DNA of 38,594 nt from Acetatifactor sp. (GCA_022511465.1 JAFLRM010000033.1:1-38594), one strand, 5' to 3'; positions 23,729 through 33,216 are shown, counted from the stretch's first letter. Notes: generated by a model from the sequence alone, not told the origin. Numbers and translations are program-made.

Positions 23729-25864
23729 TCATTTTTCGCAGAAAAGCTTTTCTTTGTTTAAATGTTCCTCTCTGCCGTCCTCATAGATGATGACCAGTTC
23801 CTCCTGCCCCGAATCGTTCTTTGTCCACGCAAGCTCCGCGTAAGGGACATCTCCGGGGATACTTATGTACTTGATCAGGTGCGCCCTTTCCTTCGCAACC
23901 CAGCTTCCATCCTCTCGCCGCGTTGGACGCGCCTCGCTGTCCACGATCCACAGCCGTCCTTCGTAGCCGGTAAACACGTCGTCCTCGTACAGCCGCTCTT
24001 GGGCATAGTACAAACCGCAGGTTTCACCGTCTGCCTGTATGTCCTGATACCAGACTACAACGGACTGGGCCCATTCATAATAAAGGGCCGCATCAAATAT
24101 GCCGGCGTCTATAATATCATATGCGACGGTCTGCCATTCTCCGTCCAACACGATTTCCAGATCAACCGTCACGGTGTTGTCCTCCCGGGAATTATAATAA
24201 TATTCAACGGATGTCGCCGGCTCCAGTTCCGCCTCACCGACCCATTGAACGCCATAGAGAAAACCGCTGTCGCTGGAAGAGTGAAAGGTCATGTATGTTC
24301 TCCGCTGATCCTGATTCGACCAGTAGCTCCTCCAGGGCTCGTCGAACGGTTCCGGTGCCTCCACAAATTGCTGTCCGGACGGGCTCCACAGGTAATGCCA
24401 GTAAGTACAATTCTGCGCATCACTGTGCAAAAAAGAGACATCCAGATATCCGTCCCCATTCAGATCTTCAAAGAAAGGAGCCTCCTCCTCATAGGTATCC
24501 ATATTCCACTCCGCAAAGGGGATCTCCTCCCCTTCCCGATACACTTCCACCCGATAATCCGCATCCCCCCATTTCTCCTTGGGCTCTATCGGACACAGCC
24601 GGAAAGTAAAAGTCTCACCCGTCCCAACGTCCTGTGTGAGACAGTAGGAGCCCTCCACCCGGTTCTGCCACAATGTTCCTCCATCCTCATGCCGTTCCCA
24701 AAAATAGGCAGGATGCCGGTATACCCAGGTTGGCAGATCGGAATGGATCTGCTCCAGCCAACTCGTACCGGAGGCAATAGCATACCCTGCCCGATGCATA
24801 ATTTCCCACAATATGCCGGAGGAATACCGGTAGATATCCTCCTCATTGGTATAGCGGCCCCAGAGACCATCTCTATTATACCATTGAAACTTCTCCCCTG
24901 TCCCCTGTATTGTCGCCTGATAGTCTTGTCCCTGCCAAGAAAAGTACACAGCCTGATGCAGTGAGTTCTCCCCTATTTCAAGCTGCAGAGTGCGAATTCT
25001 GGCGCTACTTTCCACATCCAGGTTTAAAAGATACACTCGATAGTCCATCATCTGTGGATAACGCTCCACCGCCAGATCAGCTATCTCCTTTTCCGACATC
25101 TCTGCTATGTCTATATCCGAAAAAAGCGATCCCGAGCACACTTGAAAGATCTCCTGCTCTGTATCCGCCTTCAAAAATCGCCGCATCAGCGGTCCTCCAC
25201 CTTGAGCGCTCCCCATAAATTCTATCTCATCCACCTGAAAAGTTGCAAAAGGATAGACAGCCATAAATCGGATGGGAGTATCCACTTCCTTCTCACCAAT
25301 CCGAAACAGCGAGTAATCAAACATAACACTGTCCACCGCATCCTCCCCAAGGTAGACTGTCTCCTCGCAGAACAGTTCTTTCAGATAGTCTTTCCAGTTC
25401 CACTTGGACAGAGAGCCGGCAATCTCATATACCACACGTTCTTCTTCAGGAATATTCTCGCCGGTTGCAAGATACAGGAAACGATCGGGAGAAAAGTCGG
25501 ATCCTGGCACTTCCGACACCTGCAAACCTTCTGTCACTTCCACCTGCACGATCCACGGAGAGGCAGAAAGGCCGTCCACGTAGCAGACGATCTCCGCATC
25601 CGGGTAGAGCTCGCGGAGCGCATCTAATTTGTCCCGAAGATACTCGTCAAAGGCTTGTCCGGCAAGCTCATGTCTGCTCACATTCACAAGCTCCCGCTGC
25701 TCTTCGGGGAGCGCTTCCATGGCTCTCGTTGCTCTCCGGATAAACGGGTCCTGCTCTGCACAGCCGGTAAAAATTACGATTGACAGGTCGAGTACACAGA
25801 GGCAAAAAAATATCCGCAGCCATTTATTCTTTTTACATTTTATTCTCTTTATCCTTTTTTTCAT
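23729..25864 (-). CDS. Large lipoprotein, paralog 2 of the tandem family (module A only)
   Basis: A 711-residue lipoprotein. The start is set at the ATG 25864 because the next residues (KKRIKRIKCKK) begin a normal lipoprotein signal with lipobox FTGC; an ATG at 25900 gives an odd leader. It matches paralog 1 along its whole length: LVNVSRHELAGQAFDEYL, EIVCYVDGL, EERVVYEIAGSL, FMAVYPFATFQVDEIEF, DIDIAEMSEKEIADL, FFEDLNGDGYLDVSF near 468 and YLWSPSGQQFVEAPEP. It ends at IIYEDGREEHLNKEKL, just where module B begins in paralog 1, so that module was lost or never gained. It lies 39 nt before paralog 1 and 39 nt after paralog 3. Confidence 0.75.
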   Translation of the reverse strand: MKKRIKRIKCKKNKWLRIFFCLCVLDLSIVIFTGCAEQDPFIRRATRAMEALPEEQRELVNVSRHELAGQAFDEYLRDKLDALRELYPDAEIVCYVDGLSASPWIVQVEVTEGLQVSEVPGSDFSPDRFLYLATGENIPEEERVVYEIAGSLSKWNWKDYLKELFCEETVYLGEDAVDSVMFDYSLFRIGEKEVDTPIRFMAVYPFATFQVDEIEFMGSAQGGGPLMRRFLKADTEQEIFQVCSGSLFSDIDIAEMSEKEIADLAVERYPQMMDYRVYLLNLDVESSARIRTLQLEIGENSLHQAVYFSWQGQDYQATIQGTGEKFQWYNRDGLWGRYTNEEDIYRYSSGILWEIMHRAGYAIASGTSWLEQIHSDLPTWVYRHPAYFWERHEDGGTLWQNRVEGSYCLTQDVGTGETFTFRLCPIEPKEKWGDADYRVEVYREGEEIPFAEWNMDTYEEEAPFFEDLNGDGYLDVSFLHSDAQNCTYWHYLWSPSGQQFVEAPEPFDEPWRSYWSNQDQRRTYMTFHSSSDSGFLYGVQWVGEAELEPATSVEYYYNSREDNTVTVDLEIVLDGEWQTVAYDIIDAGIFDAALYYEWAQSVVVWYQDIQADGETCGLYYAQERLYEDDVFTGYEGRLWIVDSEARPTRREDGSWVAKERAHLIKYISIPGDVPYAELAWTKNDSGQEELVIIYEDGREEHLNKEKLFCEK

Positions 25865-25903
25865 TTGTCCTACCAGCAAATAAATAACATGCAATTTCAT
25901 ATA

Positions 25904-28588
25904 TTATAATTTTGTGACGAACTCCCCAAACAATTCCTCAAAGCTTTGACTTTTATTCCGGGATTCTCCGCTCTCAATTCCCTCCAGAATAAGATCCAAA
26001 ATTTCCTGCCAAACCTCCTCCGATACTTCTGTCATATAATTGTCTCCCCGGACTTTAACGTAATAGTGCGGCTTCGCTTCCTCCTCATAAGAAAACACTT
26101 TCAAAAGGGACAATGGATAATCTCTGCTGAAGCTGCCTTCCCCCAACTCCAGCCAATAGTAGCCTTCACCTCCGCTTTGGATCACATCTTCACGATAAAG
26201 CCGTCCCGCATCATACAGATGCCAGGTATCGTCAAGGAAACCGGTGAGTCTCTGCACACGGCTCTCCTCCGGAATGTATTTGAATATGCACATATTGATT
26301 CCGTTATCCTGCAGATTATCCACCGCCAGCTCCGGCGTACCGTCCCCGTCATAATCCAGATAATGGTAGTCCCCCTGTTCCAATATCATTCGCCATATCG
26401 CGTTCGCCAGCCTCTGCCGCACTTTCCACGCTGTGTTGGAGGCGCTGAAAGCTTCCCGCTTTTTGGAGTAAGCGGTCTCCAAAAAAGGAATGGAATAAGT
26501 GTCCGATATCCACAACTCCTCCTGACCTGTCAGCACCCGGTAATAGTGCTCCCGATACTCCCCATCGTCAAAGCTCCTCCAATTCAAAGGGTTGCCTCTG
26601 ACTGAAAGATTCATATTGACAACAGCCTCCCTGATCCTTCTGTTGTCCGCACCCAGATCAAATATCTCCTCAAACAAGCACTCTTGTCCGCTTCCATCTG
26701 TGTAAGAATAAATAACACATGTTTCTCCGAGTATCTCCGCTTTGTCAAATTCTACGTTATTCTCCCAATCTAACACCCGCACCAGCTTCGTCTTTGAATC
26801 CAACACAAAGAGCAGATTCTTATATTGTCCTTCCAACACTTCCTCCTCATTTTGCATAAGGTTCTGCTGATACAAAAGAGTACAAGTCTCACCGGTAAAT
26901 GGGTTTCTTGCTTTGCCCTCCCAGAGAATATCGTTTTCAAAGAGATGAAACGCCATTGTACCAACGCCATAACCGATCTCTGCCGGTGTATAAGAAGCAT
27001 CCGACAGCACTCTGGGAACACCGTTTTCATACGAAGTGATCGTCCTTTGGCACATCCTCTCATCGTCCACCGGATACCAGCGCCGCAGCGGTTCAAACTG
27101 CGTCTCTCCAACCCATTGATAAAGCTCATACACTTGATCACCATTGTAGTTTGGGCCGCGATAGGTGTAAGTTAGTCTGCGACTCTCCAAATCTATCGTG
27201 TACCGCCCCAAAACACCGGGCTCCGGCGCCTCCACAAAAAACTCCTGAGAAGGGCTCCAAACGTAGTGATCCGAATTCTGTCCGCCGGTGCCCTCGCCGT
27301 GGAAAACCCTCAGATCCTGATACCCGTCCGCATTGTAGTCCTCAAAGGAGAAAATTTCTCCAAGATGATCGCTATTGACCCGCAGCTCCTGAAACGGCTC
27401 CGAATCACCCTCACGGTAAATGTGGATATTCATCAGGTCATATTCTTCCCGCCAGTCCACACCTTCTGTATGTACCGGGTAAACGTCAAAAAAGAGAAGA
27501 TCATCCACCCCTATATCCTGATGAAATTGATATCTCCTGCCCATTAAATCCGCCCACTGCAAGTATCCATATTCGTCCAGTTTTCCATAATTCTCATAGC
27601 TATCACTTGGGCGATAAACGTCCTTCAGTTGTTTCGTCATATAACGGTCATCATAAGTTTTCTCGTCGCTTCGATAGCTTTCCATTTGATAGTTAATTCC
27701 ATGCCACATAAAATAACAAATGTTTCCATTCGAGGTATGTATCCATCTAAACTGTCCCATCTCATCGGAACCCAAATAGTCACCGGCAGGCTTGTAAGAG
27801 CGATAAATGTCCATATTGGGGTGAATCTCCCGGAAAAAGTCAAAGTACTCCAGCTCCTCCTCAAAGACCGGCAGCTCCTCCGATCTGCTGATATTCACAT
27901 ACGTCCAGTACGCCTCATTATATTCTGACTCCGGAGTATAGAAGCCCATCTCCATAGTCTCCGTCCCTGCATTCCAGCAAACCCCCTGCGGCTGATAGGT
28001 GCCAAAGTCATAGACCACCACCGTGTTGGTCACGCCCTCTTTCTCTCCCCACAATTCACTCCCATTCACCTGACCTGCTCCGGCCATACCAAGATTTGTC
28101 ATAACCGCTTCCAGCGACTTATCCCACTGGCCGCTATGCTGTCCCTCCGAAGAAATCTCATAAAACACTCCATCCTGCTCCAAATACAAATACCGGAGAT
28201 GCTCCATGTCAACCTCCACCCGTGCCAGCCTCTCATTCATCCAATCTCCGAATAAATAACATGTGATTTTACTTTCGCTGTAACACTCCTCCAGCCTTCT
28301 AAGCTCCTCCTCCAAAAAGCCCTCAAAACTCCCGTCTGCCCTGACATACCTTACCACTAAAAGCTCCGGGGCACTCCCGGACACCGCCTGGATCACCACA
28401 TCTTCCTCCTCACCTTCGGTGAGCAGCACATTTCGCACCATCTCTTCCCCATCACCCCCGCTCAGCACATTCCCCCACCTAGACCTGTGCATCACAAACT
28501 GTCCCATCAGCATTGCACCCACGATCAGTGCTCCAGCTGCAAATAAAATAATACACCCTATTTTAATTGGATTTTTCTTGTGTTCCAT
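25904..28588 (-). CDS. Large membrane-anchored paralog 3 of the tandem family (two modules)
   Basis: An 894-residue exported protein with an N-terminal signal anchor (IGCIILFAAGALIVGAMLMG) and no lipobox cysteine, unlike its two neighbours. The N-terminal region is diverged but keeps the same order (FEGFLEEELRRLEECY, KITCYLFGDWM, a late YDFGTYQPQG). It then has FEDYNADGYQDLRVF near 416 and YVWSPSQEFFVEAPEP. The C-terminal module has YLDYDGDGTPELAV near 746 and ends with QSFEELFGEF, like the end of paralog 1. The start at 28588 is used because AGAGGAT is spaced correctly; the ATG at 28594 is too close to it. It is the first gene of the cluster, behind an extended -10 promoter. Confidence 0.72.
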   Translation of the reverse strand: MEHKKNPIKIGCIILFAAGALIVGAMLMGQFVMHRSRWGNVLSGGDGEEMVRNVLLTEGEEEDVVIQAVSGSAPELLVVRYVRADGSFEGFLEEELRRLEECYSESKITCYLFGDWMNERLARVEVDMEHLRYLYLEQDGVFYEISSEGQHSGQWDKSLEAVMTNLGMAGAGQVNGSELWGEKEGVTNTVVVYDFGTYQPQGVCWNAGTETMEMGFYTPESEYNEAYWTYVNISRSEELPVFEEELEYFDFFREIHPNMDIYRSYKPAGDYLGSDEMGQFRWIHTSNGNICYFMWHGINYQMESYRSDEKTYDDRYMTKQLKDVYRPSDSYENYGKLDEYGYLQWADLMGRRYQFHQDIGVDDLLFFDVYPVHTEGVDWREEYDLMNIHIYREGDSEPFQELRVNSDHLGEIFSFEDYNADGYQDLRVFHGEGTGGQNSDHYVWSPSQEFFVEAPEPGVLGRYTIDLESRRLTYTYRGPNYNGDQVYELYQWVGETQFEPLRRWYPVDDERMCQRTITSYENGVPRVLSDASYTPAEIGYGVGTMAFHLFENDILWEGKARNPFTGETCTLLYQQNLMQNEEEVLEGQYKNLLFVLDSKTKLVRVLDWENNVEFDKAEILGETCVIYSYTDGSGQECLFEEIFDLGADNRRIREAVVNMNLSVRGNPLNWRSFDDGEYREHYYRVLTGQEELWISDTYSIPFLETAYSKKREAFSASNTAWKVRQRLANAIWRMILEQGDYHYLDYDGDGTPELAVDNLQDNGINMCIFKYIPEESRVQRLTGFLDDTWHLYDAGRLYREDVIQSGGEGYYWLELGEGSFSRDYPLSLLKVFSYEEEAKPHYYVKVRGDNYMTEVSEEVWQEILDLILEGIESGESRNKSQSFEELFGEFVTKL

Positions 28589-28628
28589 CGTCATATCCTC
28601 TTTTATTCCAATCTATCCATGGTATCGG

Positions 28629-28634
28629 ATTATA
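28629..28634 (-). promoter_or_regulatory. Extended -10 element before the paralog cluster
   Basis: TGG-TATAAT on the minus strand (TATAAT at 28634-28629), 40 nt before the start at 28588. No convincing -35 box is seen, which is common for extended -10 promoters. It lies just downstream of the S41 protease terminator. Confidence 0.4.
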
Positions 28635-28675
28635 CCATCCCCATACATCATTTTTGCATCATTTTCCATAATTGC

Positions 28676-28743
28676 ATAAAAAGGCTGTCCCATGCCGGTT
28701 ATGTACATACAATCTACACACAACTAACCATAGGACAGCCCTT
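28676..28743 (-). terminator. Terminator after the S41 protease gene
   Basis: On the minus strand GGCTGTCCTATG (about 28740-28729) pairs with CATGGGACAGCC (28694-28683) with one G-T type mismatch. A 34-nt loop separates them and TTTTTA follows the stem. It closes the ftsE-ftsX-M23-ctp transcript and separates it from the paralog cluster. Confidence 0.75.
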
Positions 28744-28796
28744 TAGAAAATTAAATAACATGTGATTCTATATTTAGAGCAGGTACCCCTATCTTC

Positions 28797-30119
28797 TCAC
28801 TCCATCATCCCCATCAGCACTTCTTTCGCCTTCTCCAACTGATTATCCACCGGATCCTCCGTGTCATAATACGCTACCGCGTCAAACTCGCACACCACAT
28901 CCGGCTCGATTCCCGTGCCGTGAATATTGCGCCCGTTCGGCGTGTAATAACTGCTGATCGTGACTTTCACTGCCGACCCGTCCGAGAACGGAATGATCTG
29001 CTGCACAATCCCCTTTCCAAACGTGGTGGTTCCCACCAGGGTGCCAATCCCATAATCCTGGATCGCGCCCGCCAAAATCTCCGAGGCGCTGGCTGAATTC
29101 ATATCCACCAGCACCACCAGCGGCACTGTCAGCTGCCGCTTTCCGTCACAAGTGTACTCTTCACGCTTTCCGCCCTTATTCTCCGTATATACGATCATTC
29201 CTTTCGGCAGCAATCTGCGGGCAATCTCCACCACGGAAGTCAGATTTCCACCGGGGTTGGCGCGCAGATCTAGGATCAGCCCCTCCATGCCGGAACCTTT
29301 CATGGTCGCAAGCGCATCCGTAAACTGATCCACCGTCACATCGTCAAACTCTGTGATCTGGATGTATGCCATATTGTTTTCCATCATCTCATAATTGACG
29401 GTGGGGCTTTCCACTCTGCGGCGGGGTATAACGAATGTCAGATCATCACTCTCACCCAGCCGGATGATGGTCAGTGTCACTTCCGTGTGCTCCTCCCCTT
29501 TGATCATGCTCACCGCCTCTGTCAAGGTCAGGCCGTAAGCGGAAATTCCGTCTATCTCGTAAATCAGATCATTGTCTCGAAGCCCCGCTTCCTGTGCAGG
29601 GGTTCCATCGATCACACCGCTGATCTTGGGCAGGGAAGTCGCCTCGTCCAGACTCACATAGGCACCTATTCCGTAGTAGATGCCCTCCGTCTGGCTCATC
29701 AGCTCATTCAACTCCTCCGCTGTGTAATACTCGGAATAGGGATCCTCCAGCGCCTCCAGAAGACCTCTGTAGAGACCTTCCTCCAGCTCCTCGTCCGTGA
29801 CTTCCCGCAGATAAAAGTATTCATCAATCGTTTTTTCCAAAAGCTGCAGTTTCCTCACTACATCTGCGGAAATCGCGGAATCCTCCGAAAAGACAGTACC
29901 GTTTGAAAAAAGACCGCTGCCCTTAAGTTCCACCATATTCTGTATGCGGACCCCCAGATAGACTGCGCACAGGATCAACAAGGCCCCTGCCATCCCCACG
30001 ATGACGCCGCTGACAAACAATCCCTTCTTGCCGCCGCCCTGTTTATCATTCTCGTCTTTCTTCAAGGCATCAAGATCACAATAATCATTACTGTTATTTT
30101 TCATATTTCTATCATCCAT
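28797..30119 (-). CDS. ctpA: S41-family carboxy-terminal processing protease
   Basis: A 440-residue membrane-anchored protease. A hydrophobic anchor lies at about 33-57 (GLFVSGVIVGMAGALLILC). A PDZ domain follows (GIGAYVSLDEATSLPKI, GTPAQEAGLRDNDLIYEIDG, about 150-230). The catalytic core has LDLRANPGGNLTSV, the nucleophile Ser in NSASASEILAGA (about 345) and the Lys in TFGKGIVQQ (about 370) of the Ser-Lys dyad. Family members cut exported proteins near the C-terminus; in Bacillus the neighbour of ftsEX is ctpB, which acts in sporulation. The start at 30119 (TAGGAA upstream) is likely, though an ATG five codons later is possible. It lies 52 nt after the M23 gene and before a terminator. Confidence 0.9.
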   Translation of the reverse strand: MDDRNMKNNSNDYCDLDALKKDENDKQGGGKKGLFVSGVIVGMAGALLILCAVYLGVRIQNMVELKGSGLFSNGTVFSEDSAISADVVRKLQLLEKTIDEYFYLREVTDEELEEGLYRGLLEALEDPYSEYYTAEELNELMSQTEGIYYGIGAYVSLDEATSLPKISGVIDGTPAQEAGLRDNDLIYEIDGISAYGLTLTEAVSMIKGEEHTEVTLTIIRLGESDDLTFVIPRRRVESPTVNYEMMENNMAYIQITEFDDVTVDQFTDALATMKGSGMEGLILDLRANPGGNLTSVVEIARRLLPKGMIVYTENKGGKREEYTCDGKRQLTVPLVVLVDMNSASASEILAGAIQDYGIGTLVGTTTFGKGIVQQIIPFSDGSAVKVTISSYYTPNGRNIHGTGIEPDVVCEFDAVAYYDTEDPVDNQLEKAKEVLMGMME

Positions 30120-30171
30120 TTCCTACCACAAATCTCCTTTTGTAGGCGGTATATACACCGTGGCCGCTGCT

Positions 30172-31461
30172 CTACGGTGACAGGTAATTCCACGGGGACA
30201 CATACTCACCGTTTAAGCGGACGCTAAAATGCAGATGGTTGCCAGTAGCACGCCCTGTGGCACCCACAGCCGCAATGTGGTCACCCCGCACCACCACGTC
30301 ACCTTTGGATACATATAACGCTGAGGCATGCATATAGATGGTATACAGACTGTCCCCATGATCTATCATCACGTAATTTCCCATGGTTGAACTGTATTCC
30401 GCGGCCACCACCTTGCCGTCGTATGCCGCGTAGATCGCTGTGCTCTTTGGTGCAGCAAAGTCCACGCCGTTGTGGAATTGCTCCACCCCCAGCGTGGGAT
30501 GAATGCGCGGCCCATACTCATCCGATATTCTGGTGTAGGATGCCAGCGGGAACTTGAAGATACCGTTGTCGTAGTGCAGCACATCACCATTATTGGCCAA
30601 AGCTCTCCGTCTCTCTTCCGCAATGGCGGCCTCCAAAGCTTTGATCTCCGCATCCTGCTGAGCGATCATGTCCTCGTATTCCTTGATCGCCTGTTCCTTA
30701 GTAGCGATGTCCGTGTCATAGTTGGTGATGTCCCGATTCTTCTGATCGATCAACTCCTCCAGATTGTTCTGTTCCGCTTCCACGGCAGCCCGGGTCTGCT
30801 CCAACACATCCCGCTCCAGCTCCAGCTGCTCCACACAGAGAGCAATATACTCTACATTCGCTTTGTACTCCTCCAGCATATTTTGCTCATATGTGGCAAC
30901 CTGATTGATATAGTCCAAACGATTCAAAAACTCTCCGAAACTCGTAGACTGAAGCAGTGACTCCACCAGATGGGAAGTACCCTGTTCATACAACAATCTT
31001 ATGTGCCAGGTCATCATTTCTTTCTGATTTTTTTCAATTTCCTGCGCTTCGGTCAGCTCCGCCGCCGTCTGCTCAATCTGGTCCTGCTTCTCCGATAGCT
31101 GGATCTTCAACTCGCTGATATTCTGCTCAATCTGGGAAAGATTGCTGTCCAGACGGTTAATATATTTTTTTAGATCCGACCTCGCCTCTTTCAACTCGTC
31201 TCTTATCTTTTGCAGATCGGAGAGCCCATTTTTCAAATTGTTGCGCTCCTCCTGTATCTGGGAGATCTGGTCTTGTTTCTCCCGAATACTCTGAGAGGCA
31301 GTACTTAAACTTGTACCGGCGGTGGCTGATACGCGCATCGGCTGCGTCAGTGCGGCAGGCGCCGTATCAGGCACGATAAACAGCGTGCATACACACGCTG
31401 CCCACGCCAGACACATCTTTTTCCATCGTCTGCTTTTCTGGCCCTGCTTTCTCTCTCTCAT
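30172..31461 (-). CDS. M23 peptidase with long coiled coil (EnvC/CwlO-like FtsEX partner)
   Basis: A secreted protein of about 429 residues. A signal peptide (about 14-38, ending near APAALT) is followed by a long coiled coil (about 50-285, heptads rich in Q, E, L and I). The C-terminal LytM/M23 domain has HNGVDFAAP, a strand with YVMIDHGDS, HASALYVSKGD and TGRATGNHLHFSVR. All usual zinc ligands (His and Asp of HxxxD, and HxH) are kept, so it should be an active endopeptidase, unlike EnvC, which only activates amidases. FtsEX with a coiled-coil hydrolase is a known pair (CwlO in Bacillus). The start is uncertain: the ATG at 31461 opens the signal peptide, but a TTG at 31494 directly after ftsX is also in frame. 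Confidence 0.88.
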   Translation of the reverse strand: MRERKQGQKSRRWKKMCLAWAACVCTLFIVPDTAPAALTQPMRVSATAGTSLSTASQSIREKQDQISQIQEERNNLKNGLSDLQKIRDELKEARSDLKKYINRLDSNLSQIEQNISELKIQLSEKQDQIEQTAAELTEAQEIEKNQKEMMTWHIRLLYEQGTSHLVESLLQSTSFGEFLNRLDYINQVATYEQNMLEEYKANVEYIALCVEQLELERDVLEQTRAAVEAEQNNLEELIDQKNRDITNYDTDIATKEQAIKEYEDMIAQQDAEIKALEAAIAEERRRALANNGDVLHYDNGIFKFPLASYTRISDEYGPRIHPTLGVEQFHNGVDFAAPKSTAIYAAYDGKVVAAEYSSTMGNYVMIDHGDSLYTIYMHASALYVSKGDVVVRGDHIAAVGATGRATGNHLHFSVRLNGEYVSPWNYLSP

Positions 31462-31495
31462 CCGTCCAATGATCTCCCTCCGGTTTCGATACAAA

Positions 31496-32440
31496 TTACA
31501 CTTGCAGATGCTTGCGCACAGTGGAAATACTTCCCAGAAAACCGATACCCACGCCGACCAGCAATGATACTGGCGTCAAAAACCGGAAAATTTGCTCCAC
31601 TGACAGGAAATTGAGGAAACTGCTCAGACCGGCAAAGTTGTCAGTCACATAGTTCAAAACATAGTTGTATACGGAATAGATGATCCCTAACGGCACTGCT
31701 GCTCCGATCAGTCCGATCAACATACCCTCCAGCACGAAAGGTGCGCGCACAAAGAAATCGGTTGCGCCAATATACTTCATAATGTTGATCTCCTCGGAAC
31801 GCACGGAGATACCGATGGCCACTGTGTTGCTGATAAGGAATACGCTGACTGCCAATAGGATCACGATGATACCCAGAGACACGTAAGCGATCAAAAGATT
31901 GACACCGCTTAAGGTATTGGCGGTAGTGTCGTCGTAATTGACCTTGCGCACTTCCGGAAAAGATTCCAGCCATCCCACAAGAGCACTCTGCATAGAGACA
32001 TCCTCCAGATGAATCTCAAAATTATCCATTCCCTCCAAGGGATTTTCCGGAAACATCAGATCATAGTCTTCACCGTAGTTTTCCGGGCCAAAAGTTTCCC
32101 AGTCTTTCTCCGCCGAGTGGAAGATCACCTCGGACACCTCCACGCGATTGGCTATCTGCTGACCAATCTCCTCTATGCGGGTCGCCGTGGGAATCTGTCC
32201 CTCCACATGGCTCTCACAGCGATCACCCAGCCCAGCCTCAGTGTGGAAGAATACCGTGACAGACACTACTTTCTCCGCATTCATAATAATATTTTGAAAA
32301 TTCGCCACAATGGCATAAAACAAGCCGAACAAAAAAAGGCAGGCGGATATGGTGGCGATGGACGCCAAGGAATACCATTTATTACGGAAAATATTGGCAA
32401 CTCCCTGACGGATGGTATAGAACAGTGTGCTAATCTTCAT
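31496..32440 (-). CDS. ftsX: Cell-division ABC permease-like protein FtsX
   Basis: A 314-residue protein with four membrane segments: near 25-45 (YSLASIATISACLFLFGLFY), then a large outside loop (about 50-165), and three more in the C-terminal third (LLIAYVSLGIIVILLAVSVFL, APFVLEGMLIGLIGAAVPLG, and the last near 290). The motif SVRSEEINIMKYIGATDFFVRAPF in the cytoplasmic loop is typical of FtsX and couples to FtsE. The outside loop would bind the coiled-coil hydrolase encoded next. The ATG at 32440 has AAGGTGG upstream and overlaps the end of ftsE by 11 nt; the GTG at 32452 lies within that site. Confidence 0.92.
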   Translation of the reverse strand: MKISTLFYTIRQGVANIFRNKWYSLASIATISACLFLFGLFYAIVANFQNIIMNAEKVVSVTVFFHTEAGLGDRCESHVEGQIPTATRIEEIGQQIANRVEVSEVIFHSAEKDWETFGPENYGEDYDLMFPENPLEGMDNFEIHLEDVSMQSALVGWLESFPEVRKVNYDDTTANTLSGVNLLIAYVSLGIIVILLAVSVFLISNTVAIGISVRSEEINIMKYIGATDFFVRAPFVLEGMLIGLIGAAVPLGIIYSVYNYVLNYVTDNFAGLSSFLNFLSVEQIFRFLTPVSLLVGVGIGFLGSISTVRKHLQV

Positions 32441-33173
32441 CGATGTAACCACCTTCCTCCTCGTCGCTGACGATGATGCCTTTCTTCATTGTCACGACTC
32501 TCTTCTGCATGGCATTGACAATTTCTCTGTTGTGGGTAACTACCACTACCGTGGTGCCGCTCTCGTTGATCTCCTCCAAGAGCTTCATGATCTCCCATGA
32601 ATTTTTGGGATCCAGATTGCCGGTAGGCTCGTCCGCCAGCAAAACGGAGGGGTTATTGATCAGCGCTCTCGCAAGAGCCACTCGCTGCTGCTCACCGCCG
32701 GAGAGCTGCTTTGTCTTGGCCTTGTATTTGCCGGCCAGCCCTACCGTTGCCAGAATGGAAGGCACGTTTCTGCGAATCTCCTTAGTGGGAACCTCAATGA
32801 TCCTCTGGGCGAAAGCCACATTCTCGTAAACATTCCGGTCATTCAGCAGACGGAAGTCCTGAAACACTACACCCAGATTACGTCGAAATTTAGGAATCTG
32901 TCTATGTCTGAGCTTCGCCAGATCATTTCCCATGACATAAACGTTACCGCTGGTAGCCGTAAGCTCCCGCAGCAATAATTTGATCAGGGTAGACTTGCCG
33001 GAACCGCTGTCTCCCACGATAAACACAAACTCGCCTTTTCCGATGCTCAATGTGACATTGTTGAGCGCAGGGCTTTTCGCAGAATAAGATTTGCTCACGT
33101 TGTCCAGGAAAATGATCCCATTCTCCTCTATCATCCGTTCTTTTCTCTGTCTTAACAGTTCTCTTTTTGTCAT
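32430..33173 (-). CDS. ftsE: Cell-division ATP-binding protein FtsE
   Basis: A 247-residue ABC ATPase with Walker A (GDSGSGKST), Q-loop (VFQDFRLL), signature (LSGGEQQR), Walker B ([12 protein letters not shown]) and H-loop (VVVTHN). The sequence [18 protein letters not shown] and the small size match FtsE rather than LolD or MacB, and ftsX follows directly. It drives shape changes in FtsX that switch on the wall hydrolase during division or elongation. GGTGG seven bases before the ATG at 33173 supports this start, although [10 protein letters not shown] thirteen codons later is the more usual FtsE beginning. The upstream regulator gene ends 43 nt away with no terminator, so read-through is possible. 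Confidence 0.93.
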   Translation of the reverse strand: MTKRELLRQRKERMIEENGIIFLDNVSKSYSAKSPALNNVTLSIGKGEFVFIVGDSGSGKSTLIKLLLRELTATSGNVYVMGNDLAKLRHRQIPKFRRNLGVVFQDFRLLNDRNVYENVAFAQRIIEVPTKEIRRNVPSILATVGLAGKYKAKTKQLSGGEQQRVALARALINNPSVLLADEPTGNLDPKNSWEIMKLLEEINESGTTVVVVTHNREIVNAMQKRVVTMKKGIIVSDEEEGGYIDED

Positions 33174-33216
33174 ATGTAGACCACCTATCTGTTTCTTCTT
33201 ATTTTACCTGACGACA

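Noticed and set aside
23762..24964. 400-codon plus-strand open frame opposite paralog 2
   Set aside because: It is an antisense shadow of a long lipoprotein gene, without a ribosome site or family pattern.
28676..28743. Inverted repeat that could be an insertion-sequence end
   Set aside because: It is a single hairpin followed by a T-run at a gene end, with no transposase or second copy nearby; a terminator explains it.
30172..31461. M23 protein as a degenerate EnvC-type activator
   Set aside because: All zinc-binding residues of the LytM fold are present, so an active enzyme is more likely.
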